A DNA stretch of 41,231 bases, taken from NCBI GenBank assembly GCA_913775795.1, contig CAJYLT010000003.1, positions 1 through 41,231 on the forward strand. The letters run 5' to 3'. Below, piece by piece: positions 34,467 to 41,231 of the stretch. Within the stretch, counting starts at the first letter, position 1; every line of letters begins with the position of its first letter. The DNA is from an uncultured Sphingomonas sp. Lineage in GTDB: Bacteria; Pseudomonadota; Alphaproteobacteria; Sphingomonadales; Sphingomonadaceae. A program made the translations under genes and the position numbers. Below the pieces are notes generated by a model. It searched no databases. It worked only from the letters and a program-made list of their open reading frames with translations, and had not been told where the DNA came from.

Positions 34467-36095
34467 ATGACGCTTCGCATCGACCGCCGCTCGCTGATCG
34501 TTACCGGCACGCTGGGCCTTGGCGCGTTCGCACTGCCGGGCTTCGCGCGCCAGGCGACGATCATGGCCGCGCGCGGCTTCACCCATTCGGTAGCGAGCGG
34601 GGAACCGGGCGCCACGTCGATGCTGCTCTGGACGCGCTACGTGCCCGCCGACGGCGCGCCCGCCAAGGTGAAGGTGGAGGTCGCCGAGACGTCCGACTTC
34701 GCCCGCGTCGTCGGCGGGGCGGAGATGGTGACGGGGCCGTGGCGCGACCATACCGTCAAGCTCCATGTTACCGGCCTCACGCCCGGCACCCGCTATCACT
34801 ATCGCTTCCTCGCGCCCGACGGCACCAAATCGCCCATCGGCCGCACCAAGACGCTGCCCGAGGGGCCGGTGCCGAGCTTCAAGGCGGCGATCTTCTCCTG
34901 CTCCAACTATGGCTTCGGGTTCTTCAACGCCTATGCCCATGCGGCGGCGCGGGCGGATCTCGACCTCGCCATCCACCTCGGCGACTATATCTACGAATAT
35001 GCGCCGGCCAATTACCCGGCGGCGGATCAGGTCGTCGCCAATCGCGTGCCGCAGCCGTTCAAGGAAATCGTCGCGCTCGCCGACTATCGCCTGCGCTATG
35101 CCAGCTACCGCGCCGACCCCGACCTTCAGGCGCTCCACGCGGCGATGCCGATGGTCGTTCAGTGGGACGATCACGAATCGGCGAACGATTCGTGGGAGGG
35201 CGGCGCCCAGAACCACCAGCCCGAGGAAGGCGACTGGAACGCGCGCCGCTCGGCCGCTGTGCAGGCTTACCGCGAATGGCTGCCCGTCAGCGAGGAGCCG
35301 TGGAAGGCATATGACATCGGCAACCTCGCCACGCTCTATCGAACCGAGACGCGGCTGTTCGCCCGATCGCAACCGCCCGAGCTTGCGCCGCTCTTCCTGA
35401 AGGGCGGCGACCCGGTGCCTGCGCTGAAGGCGTTCCGCGACGGCCCGTGGCAGGACCCGTCGGTGACGATGATGGGCACCGAGCAGGAGGGCTGGCTCGA
35501 TGCCGCGATGGCTGCGTCGGTGCGCGCCGGCACGCGCTGGCAGGTGGTCGGCTTCGGCACGATCATGGGCAACACTCGCGCGCCGGAGGAAGCACTCGGC
35601 TGGATCAAGGCCGACGCGCCTGCCCGGACGCAGGCGTATGTCAAGGCGGGGGTGACGGCGAGCAAGCTCGGCCTGCCCTCCAACCTCGACAATTGGGGCG
35701 GCTATCCCGCCGCGCGGGCGCGCTTCCTCAAATCGGCACAGGTGCATGGCGGCAGCACCGTCGTCATCTGCGGCGACAGCCACAATGCCTGGGCCTATGA
35801 TCTGGCGCAGGACGGCCGACCGGCGGCGGTGGAGTTTGCGGGGCAGGGCGTCACCTCGCCCGGCTACGAAAGCGCGATCGGCGTCGATCCCCGCCAAGTG
35901 GCCGCCGCGATGGTTGCCTCGAACCCGGAGCTCAAATGGTGCGACACCTCGCGCCGCGGTTATATGGCGCTGACGCTCACGCCCGATCGCGCGACCAACG
36001 AGTGGCTGTTCGTCGACACGATCCGCCAGCGCTCGCCGCGCGTCTCCGACACGCACCGCGCCTCGACCGAGCATGGGCGCAACGTCATGGCCTGA
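34467..36095 (+). CDS. phoD: PhoD-type alkaline phosphatase/phosphodiesterase
   Basis: A 542-residue exported enzyme. The N-terminus DRRSLIVTG followed by a hydrophobic stretch is a twin-arginine signal, in line with PhoD being a classic Tat substrate. A Fibronectin-like PhoD_N domain (about 35-130) precedes the metallophosphatase core, with FSCSNYG, LAIHLGDYIYEY, VVQWDDHESANDSW and VVICGDSHNAWAYDL supplying the iron and calcium ligands. It releases phosphate from mono- and diesters in the periplasm. ATG 34467 is chosen for its GAGGA and Tat signal; the frame is open far upstream as a shadow. It ends three bases before the converging efflux permease gene. Confidence 0.93.
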   Translation: MTLRIDRRSLIVTGTLGLGAFALPGFARQATIMAARGFTHSVASGEPGATSMLLWTRYVPADGAPAKVKVEVAETSDFARVVGGAEMVTGPWRDHTVKLHVTGLTPGTRYHYRFLAPDGTKSPIGRTKTLPEGPVPSFKAAIFSCSNYGFGFFNAYAHAAARADLDLAIHLGDYIYEYAPANYPAADQVVANRVPQPFKEIVALADYRLRYASYRADPDLQALHAAMPMVVQWDDHESANDSWEGGAQNHQPEEGDWNARRSAAVQAYREWLPVSEEPWKAYDIGNLATLYRTETRLFARSQPPELAPLFLKGGDPVPALKAFRDGPWQDPSVTMMGTEQEGWLDAAMAASVRAGTRWQVVGFGTIMGNTRAPEEALGWIKADAPARTQAYVKAGVTASKLGLPSNLDNWGGYPAARARFLKSAQVHGGSTVVICGDSHNAWAYDLAQDGRPAAVEFAGQGVTSPGYESAIGVDPRQVAAAMVASNPELKWCDTSRRGYMALTLTPDRATNEWLFVDTIRQRSPRVSDTHRASTEHGRNVMA

Positions 36096-36098
36096 CGG

Positions 36099-37307
36099 CT
36101 ATTCGTGGCGGAGCGCGTCGATCGGGTTGAGCGCCGCCGCCCGCCGTGCGGGAAAGAAGCCGAAAACGACGCCGATGACGGCGGAGATCAGGAACGCGAT
36201 CAGGTTGATCTGCGGCACGAAGATCCACGGCACCTGCATCACCGGCGCCAGCAACGCTATCGCGATCTGGCCGATGACGAGGCCGACGAGCCCGCCGAGC
36301 ATCGACAGCACGATCGCCTCGACCAGGAACTGCAGCAGCACCTCGCGCGCGACCGCGCCGATCGCGAGGCGGATGCCGATCTCGCGCGTGCGTTCGGTGA
36401 CGCTGACCAGCATGATGTTCATGATGCCGATCCCGCCGACGACCAGGCTGATCGCCGCCACCGCGGTGACGATGCTGGTGAGCAGCGTCGTCGTGCCGGT
36501 CAGCGTCGCCGAAATCTGCGCGGTGTCGAAGATGTTGAAATTGTCCTCTGCCCCCGGCTCGATCCGACGACGTTCGCGCAGCAGCGTCGAAAGCTGGTCC
36601 TGCACCTGCGCGCTGTCGTAATCGGCGTCGATCCCGACCAGCATCAGGCGGATGTCGCGATTGCCGGTCAGGCGGCGCTGCACCGTCTTGATCGGCATGA
36701 TGACGATATCGTCCTGATCGCCGCCGAAGCCCGCCTGCCCGCGCGTTTCCAGCGTGCCGATCACGTCGCAGCTGATGTTGTTGACGCGCATCCGCTTGCC
36801 CACCGCGTCGGTGTCGCGGAACAGGTTGGTACGCACCGTATTGCCGATGATGCACACCGCCTTGCCCGCATCCTCCTCCGCGCGCGAGAAGGTGCGCCCG
36901 CCGGTCAGGTTCCATGGCTGGACCTGGAAATAGGCGTTGGTGGTGCCGTTGATCGTCGTCGACCAGTTGGCGCCGTTGTAGATCGCGGTCGCGGTCGACT
37001 GCGCCTGGGGCGCGACCGCGGTGACGCCGCCGATCTGCTCGCGGATCGCATCGACGTCGGCCTGCTCGAAGTCGGGCGGCCGCGGCCCGCCACCCCCGCG
37101 GCCGAAGCCCTGGCCGGGCCGCACCTGAAGGATGTTGGTGCCGAGGCTGGCGATCTGCTGCTGCACCGCTGCGGTCGTCGCCTGCCCCAGCGTCACCATC
37201 GTCACCACCGCCGCCACGCCGATGACGATGCCGAGGATGGTGAGGAACGACCGCAACAGATGCCGCCGGATCGACCGCACCGCGAGCGTGAAGGTGGTGA
37301 AGAGCAT
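36099..37307 (-). CDS. MacB-type ABC transporter permease
   Basis: A 402-residue permease with the MacB/FtsX layout: one N-terminal helix ([20 protein letters not shown]), a large periplasmic MacB_PCD domain (about 45-260) and three C-terminal helices with [14 protein letters not shown]. In MacB this is fused to its ATPase; here it is a separate protein whose ATG overlaps the ATPase stop by one base (TGATG). A Gly-rich loop [10 protein letters not shown] lies at the start of the periplasmic domain. Together with the adaptor and NodT-like protein it would form a tripartite mechanotransmission pump for drugs or lipopeptides. Substrate unknown. Confidence 0.93.
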   Translation of the reverse strand: MLFTTFTLAVRSIRRHLLRSFLTILGIVIGVAAVVTMVTLGQATTAAVQQQIASLGTNILQVRPGQGFGRGGGGPRPPDFEQADVDAIREQIGGVTAVAPQAQSTATAIYNGANWSTTINGTTNAYFQVQPWNLTGGRTFSRAEEDAGKAVCIIGNTVRTNLFRDTDAVGKRMRVNNISCDVIGTLETRGQAGFGGDQDDIVIMPIKTVQRRLTGNRDIRLMLVGIDADYDSAQVQDQLSTLLRERRRIEPGAEDNFNIFDTAQISATLTGTTTLLTSIVTAVAAISLVVGGIGIMNIMLVSVTERTREIGIRLAIGAVAREVLLQFLVEAIVLSMLGGLVGLVIGQIAIALLAPVMQVPWIFVPQINLIAFLISAVIGVVFGFFPARRAAALNPIDALRHE

Positions 37308-38020
37308 CAGACCGCCTCGCCCTGCCGGTGGTTCTGTTCGATGCGTTCGACCAGCCCGTCCTTGAAGTGGACGACGGTATGCGCGAACGCGGCCATGTCG
37401 GGTTCGTGCGTGACCATGAGGACGGTGATGCCGCTGGTCTGGTTGAGGTCGGTAAGGAGCTTCATGATCTCCACCGACCGCTCGCTGTCGAGGTTGCCCG
37501 TGGGCTCGTCCGCCAGCAGCACGTCGGGGGCAGTGACGATCGCGCGGGCGATCGCGACGCGCTGCTGCTGGCCGCCCGACAGTTCGGCGGGGGTGTGGTC
37601 CCACCATTTGTCGAGCCCGACCTTTTCGAGCGCCGCCATGCCGCGCTCGCGCCGCACCTTCTTGTCGTCGCCGCGATAGAGGAGCGGCAGCTCGACATTC
37701 TCCAGCGCGCTCGTCCTGCTCAAGAGGTTGAAGCCCTGAAACACGAAGCCGAGATATTTGCGGCGCAAGAGCGCACGCTGGTCGCGATCCAGCGTCTCGA
37801 CATGCACGTCCTTGAACAGGAACTCGCCGCCGGTCGGCACGTCGAGACAGCCGAGGATGTTCATCGTCGTCGACTTGCCCGACCCCGACGGCCCCATCAC
37901 CGCGACGAAATCGCCCTTCGCGATGTCGAGATCGACGCCCTTCAGCGCCTGGAACGCGGTCGGGCCGTCGCCGTACGTCTTGGTAACGCCGCGCAGGCGG
38001 ATGATGGGTTCAGGCGCCAC
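37307..38020 (-). CDS. MacB/LolD-type ABC transporter ATP-binding protein
   Basis: A 237-residue nucleotide-binding subunit. Walker [10 protein letters not shown], the Q-loop FVFQGFNLL, signature [14 protein letters not shown], Walker [14 protein letters not shown] and the His switch in VTHEPDM are complete. The [18 protein letters not shown] stretch is characteristic of MacB, LolD and FtsE-type cassettes. A GTG at 38020 (VAPEPIIRL) is the likely start because the cassette begins within ten residues of it; it overlaps the adaptor gene by 11 bases. The upstream in-frame part is a shadow of the adaptor's Gly-rich tail. Confidence 0.92.
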   Translation of the reverse strand: MAPEPIIRLRGVTKTYGDGPTAFQALKGVDLDIAKGDFVAVMGPSGSGKSTTMNILGCLDVPTGGEFLFKDVHVETLDRDQRALLRRKYLGFVFQGFNLLSRTSALENVELPLLYRGDDKKVRRERGMAALEKVGLDKWWDHTPAELSGGQQQRVAIARAIVTAPDVLLADEPTGNLDSERSVEIMKLLTDLNQTSGITVLMVTHEPDMAAFAHTVVHFKDGLVERIEQNHRQGEAV

Positions 38021-39455
38021 GCTGCCCGCCCCCACCGCCGCCCGCGCCGCCGCGCCCCTGGCCGCCGCCGGCACCGCCGCCACTGCGACGACCCTGCCCG
38101 CCGCCCTTGCGGGCGTTGTCGCCGGCAAGCTGGCCGGTGATGATCTTCATGCCGGGGCGAAGCCCGCCCGACAGGATCTCCGTCACCTGTCCGTCGCTTT
38201 CGCCCACGGTCACGCGGACCGGCTGCGGCTCGTTGTTCTCGCCGAGGATATAGACGGTCTGCTGCGATCCACGGCCGATCGTTGCCGTGCGCGTGCCGCC
38301 GCCCCCGCCGCGGCGCCGGGGTCCAGGCACGATCTGGCTCGCCAGCCCGCCCTTGCTCGCATCGGCGCCATTGCCCGTCGAGGGCTGGAAGCGAAGCGCC
38401 GCGTTGGGGACGAGCAGCACGTTCTGCCGCTCGGTCGTCACGATCTCCGCCGTCGCGGTCATGCCGGGGCGCAGGCGCAATTCGGTATTCGCGACCGACA
38501 GCTTGGCGGCATAGCTCACCACCTGCCCGGTCGTTGCCGCACCGGTCGTGCCCGTGCTGGACGAGGACGAGCTCGCCTCCGACACCGACAGGTTCGAGCC
38601 CACGTCGACGCGGCTGATCGTCGCGGGGAAGCGTTCGCCGGGGAACGCGTCGACGGTGAAGGTCGCGCGCTGGCCGTTCTTGACGCTGCCCACGTCCGCC
38701 TCGTCGATCGCAACCTCCAGCTCCATCTGGCTCAGGTCCTCGGCGATCACGAACAGGGTGGGCGTGTTGAAGGAGGCGGCGACGGTCTGGCCGGGATCGA
38801 CCTGGCGCGCCAGCACGACGCCGTTGACGGGCGAGCGGATGATCGCCCGCTCGCGCTGCGTCTGGCTGGCCGAGAGCTGCGCGCGGGCGGCGGCGACGTT
38901 CGCCTCGGCCGTCCGCACCCCCGCCACGCCGCGGGCGACGGCGGCGCGGGCGGTGTCGAGTTCGGTCTTGGCCGGCACGCGACCGCCCGACAACCGGCTG
39001 ACTTCCTCGAAGCGGTTGAGCGTCGCGCGCGCTTCGGTGAGGGTCGCCTGCGCCTGCTGCACCGCGGCCTGCTGCGCGGCGAGGTTCGCCTGGTTCTGGC
39101 GAATCTGGTCGTCGAGCTGCTCGGGGTCGATCTGCGCCAGCGGCTGGCCCGCGCGCACGCGGTCGTTCACGTCGACCACGACCTGCGTGACGAGGCCCGA
39201 CAGCTGCGAGCCGACCGTCACCTGGTTGGTGGGGGCGAGCTTGCCCGTCGCCGATACCGTGACCTCCAGATTGCCCTGCCGCGCGGGGGTGGTCGCATAT
39301 TCGGTCTTCGCGTCGCCCTTGAAGAAGGACAGCGTCCCCCAGACCAGCAGCACGACGCCGAGCGCGATCAGCGCCCATTTGGCGTATCGCTTCCACGCGG
39401 GCTGCGACTTGGTGCCGAGGAACGCGTCGATATCGGCTTGGGTCTGGTCGGCCAT
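38010..39455 (-). CDS. MacA-type periplasmic adaptor with Gly-rich tail
   Basis: A 481-residue membrane fusion protein: a single N-terminal anchor (about 28-46), the lipoyl half-motifs around YATTPARQGNLEVTVSATG and GVVLARQVDPGQTV, a long alpha-hairpin (about 105-180) and a beta-barrel with a Ser-rich insertion. It bridges the permease and the outer-membrane channel. The last 35 residues are mostly Gly, Arg and Gln and look disordered, which is unusual for this family. ATG 39455 is preferred over 39482; GCAGGA in the end of the previous gene could serve as its ribosome binding site. Confidence 0.9.
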   Translation of the reverse strand: MADQTQADIDAFLGTKSQPAWKRYAKWALIALGVVLLVWGTLSFFKGDAKTEYATTPARQGNLEVTVSATGKLAPTNQVTVGSQLSGLVTQVVVDVNDRVRAGQPLAQIDPEQLDDQIRQNQANLAAQQAAVQQAQATLTEARATLNRFEEVSRLSGGRVPAKTELDTARAAVARGVAGVRTAEANVAAARAQLSASQTQRERAIIRSPVNGVVLARQVDPGQTVAASFNTPTLFVIAEDLSQMELEVAIDEADVGSVKNGQRATFTVDAFPGERFPATISRVDVGSNLSVSEASSSSSSTGTTGAATTGQVVSYAAKLSVANTELRLRPGMTATAEIVTTERQNVLLVPNAALRFQPSTGNGADASKGGLASQIVPGPRRRGGGGGTRTATIGRGSQQTVYILGENNEPQPVRVTVGESDGQVTEILSGGLRPGMKIITGQLAGDNARKGGGQGRRSGGGAGGGQGRGGAGGGGGGQRGA

Positions 39456-39462
39456 AAGGGGG

Positions 39463-40947
39463 TCAGTCCTGCTGCCGCGCATCGAGCGCGCGGGTCGTCG
39501 TGTTGTCGATCGTCGGCACGGTGCCTGCGTCCCACCCGCCGCCCAATGCGGCGAACAGCTGGACCAGCGCGGTCGACTCGTCGCTCGCCGCGGTCGTCAG
39601 GCTGTTGCGCGCCGACAGAAGCTGCGTCTCGGTCTGGTTGAGCGTCGTGAAGTCGGTCAGGCCTGCGCGATACTGGCTGCGCGCGAGGATCGCCGAATTG
39701 TTCGCCGCGTCGAAGGCGATGCGGAACTGCACCGTGCGCGCCTGTGCGGTGCGCAGCGCCACGACGGCGTTCTCCACGTCCTCGAGGCTGGTGAGCACGG
39801 TGGATTTGTAATTGAGGAACGCCGCATCGGCGGCGGCGCGCTGCGCGCGGACCGCGGCGCGGGTGCGGCCGCCGTCGAAGATCAGCTGCTGAAGCCCCGC
39901 GAACAGCGTGCCGGTGATGATGTCGGTCAGCCCGCCGATCGTGCTGGCGGCGGTGTCGAGCCCGCCCGACAGGTTGAAGGCGGGATAGAGCTGCGCCTCG
40001 GTCACGCCGATCTGCGCGGTCGCCGCGGCAAGGTTGCGCTCGGCCGCGCGCACGTCGGGGCGCTGGCGCAGCGTGTCTGCGGGAATGCCGGTGCCGACCG
40101 CGGCGGGCCCGCGCGGGATGGGGCGGACGGCGGCCATCTCGGTCTTGAGCGCGCCGGGCGCCTGTCCGGTCAGCACGCCGAGGCGGGAGACTGCGCTATT
40201 GTAGCTGGCCTCCAGGCTGGGGATCGTCGCGGCGGTCTGTGCCCGCTGCGCCCGCGCCTGCTCGGCATCGAGCGAGGAGACGAGGCCCGCCTGCACGCGA
40301 AAGCCCGCGATCTCCAGATTGTCGTCCTGGATTTCGAGGCTCGCGCGCGCATTGGCGATCTGCGCCTGCGCCGCACGCGCGAGGATGTAGTTGCGCGCGA
40401 TCTCGGCCTGCGTGCTGACCAGCACCGTCGCGTAATCGTAGCCCGACGCGGCATAGCTCGCCCGGGCGCCCTCGACCGAGCGGCGGATGCCGCCAAACAG
40501 GTCGACCTGGTAATTGGCGTCGAGGCCGAGCGAGAAATTGTTGGTGCTGCCCTGCCCGGTATTGATGATCGTCCCGTCGGGAAGCTGCGTCTGCTGGCTG
40601 CCGCCCGCGATCGCCTGTCGCCGCGAATAGCCGCCCGAGCCGGACAGCGACGGCAGGAAATCGGCGCGCGCCTGCACCAACTGCTCGCGCGCCTGGCGCA
40701 GGCGGGCGACAGCCTGCGCCACGTCGAGATTGTCGGGGGCGGCCTGTGCTACCAGCCGCTGGAGCAGCGGGTCGTCGAACCGCTCCCACCATTTGGTGAG
40801 GTCCTCGGCCGTGGCGGTGCCGGGCACCGAATAGGCCGGCGGCACGCCGAGCGCCGCGGGCGTGTCGGGGCGATAGTCCGGCCCGACCGCGCATCCGGCG
40901 AGCGGCACGGCGGCGACGAGCAGCAAGGAAAGCGCGCGAACGGTCAT
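39463..40947 (-). CDS. NodT/OprM-family outer-membrane efflux lipoprotein
   Basis: A 494-residue outer-membrane channel of the RND/ABC efflux type. The signal peptide ends in the lipobox LAGC, so the mature protein starts with a lipidated Cys near residue 20. AVGPDYRPDTP after it and the two OEP repeats, with GGYSRRQAIAGG, LGLDANYQVDLFGGIRRSV and PDVRAAERNLAAATAQIGV, are family hallmarks. It is the first gene of the efflux operon, followed by adaptor, ATPase and permease. ATG 40947 is used because it gives the lipoprotein signal; the frame extends to 41082 without coding support. Confidence 0.93.
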   Translation of the reverse strand: MTVRALSLLLVAAVPLAGCAVGPDYRPDTPAALGVPPAYSVPGTATAEDLTKWWERFDDPLLQRLVAQAAPDNLDVAQAVARLRQAREQLVQARADFLPSLSGSGGYSRRQAIAGGSQQTQLPDGTIINTGQGSTNNFSLGLDANYQVDLFGGIRRSVEGARASYAASGYDYATVLVSTQAEIARNYILARAAQAQIANARASLEIQDDNLEIAGFRVQAGLVSSLDAEQARAQRAQTAATIPSLEASYNSAVSRLGVLTGQAPGALKTEMAAVRPIPRGPAAVGTGIPADTLRQRPDVRAAERNLAAATAQIGVTEAQLYPAFNLSGGLDTAASTIGGLTDIITGTLFAGLQQLIFDGGRTRAAVRAQRAAADAAFLNYKSTVLTSLEDVENAVVALRTAQARTVQFRIAFDAANNSAILARSQYRAGLTDFTTLNQTETQLLSARNSLTTAASDESTALVQLFAALGGGWDAGTVPTIDNTTTRALDARQQD

Positions 40948-41101
40948 CGGACGAGGTGATGGCGGCGCACCCTCGCGGCGGCAACCGCTTTTGTGTCGCG
41001 ATTTGTATCGGCCATTCCGTGGCCTTTGTGCGGCGGCCGCCTTGACCCTGCGGTTTTCAGGCGTTCTTGAAGGACCTGACAAAGATCAACGGAGAGCCCC
41101 C
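40948..41101. other. Divergent promoter region, efflux operon and acs
   Basis: A 154-base gap. On plus TTGACC (41042-41047) lies 17 bases from TCTTGA, a weak candidate promoter for acs, and GGAGAG about six bases before the ATG is its ribosome binding site. An imperfect palindrome GGCCA, TTCCG, TGGCC lies near 41012-41026. On the minus strand I see no convincing promoter for the efflux operon. Confidence 0.4.
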
Positions 41102-41231
41102 ATGCCCGACCGCGCCCTTTATCCCGTACCGTCGGACTGGTCGTCGCGCGCGCATGTCGATGCGGCGGGGTATGAGCGGCTGTACCGGGCGAGCATGGAG
41201 GATGCGGACGCGTTCTGGCTCGAGCAGGCCG
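41102..41231 (+). CDS. acs: Acetyl-CoA synthetase, N-terminal part only
   Basis: The first 43 codons are in the window; the gene runs off the right edge. The N-terminus MPDRALYPVPSDWSSRA and the following DAAGYERLYRASMEDADAFW are typical of the start of AMP-forming acetyl-CoA synthetase, which activates acetate to acetyl-CoA through acetyl-AMP. GGAGAG six bases before the ATG supports the start. The catalytic region lies outside the window, so a related acyl-CoA synthetase such as PrpE cannot be excluded. Confidence 0.85.
   Translation, partial: MPDRALYPVPSDWSSRAHVDAAGYERLYRASMEDADAFWLEQA

Overview
The window is a gene-dense, high-GC stretch of chromosome, most likely from an alphaproteobacterium of the Sphingomonadaceae (Sphingomonas-like). 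The basis is family-level: an aa3-type cytochrome oxidase cluster in alphaproteobacterial arrangement, a HIG1-like protein next to a PduO-type cobalamin adenosyltransferase, a pyrE-pdxJ-acpS-lepB run, and short palindromic repeats carrying the CGTCACCCC edge that I associate with this group. There are 46 genes that look complete and two cut by the window ends. I see no tRNA, rRNA, CRISPR array, transposase, integrase or phage gene. No gene-free gap exceeds 300 bases; the largest are about 190 bases.

Layout. 1-6606: the start of a possible DedA-like gene and oligopeptidase B (minus), then on plus a Gdx/SugE-type SMR exporter, glutamyl-Q tRNA(Asp) synthetase, a HIG1-like protein with a cobalamin adenosyltransferase, and the ergothioneine pair egtB-egtD. 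6654-9068 (minus): a PepSY protein, an OmpR-type regulator and a sensor kinase form one operon with a candidate direct-repeat operator. 9202-10977: a Uup-type ABC-F ATPase. 11069-15055 (minus): a secreted S9 peptidase, dapD coupled to a HAD nucleotidase, and pterin carbinolamine dehydratase. 15096-16701 (plus): a small zincin-like protein followed by ccmA-ccmB.

16832-25606 (minus) is a respiratory block. It runs ctaC, ctaD, a strong terminator, ctaB, a 41-residue membrane protein, ctaG, ctaE, a DUF983 protein, SURF1, threonine synthase and an RlmI-like methyltransferase. Most junctions after the terminator are start/stop overlaps. 25799-29034 (plus) is a tightly coupled run: pyrE, pdxJ, acpS, lepB, maiA. 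28997-34292 is a surface-glycan type locus: two GT4 glycosyltransferases, a GT-C membrane glycosyltransferase, an unrecognised polytopic membrane protein that may be a distant UPF0104/LPG-synthase-TM relative, and a secreted DUF2141 protein. Next come a Tat-exported PhoD phosphatase (plus) and a tripartite MacAB/NodT-type efflux operon (minus, 36099-40947). The window ends in the first codons of acetyl-CoA synthetase.

Most of the window is core metabolism and envelope biology. The parts that depart from ordinary annotation are the unassigned glycan locus, two families of palindromic repeats at gene ends, the terminator inside the oxidase cluster, the 41-residue protein in that cluster, the possible operator of the PepSY two-component operon, and several convergent genes that overlap or abut at their 3' ends.
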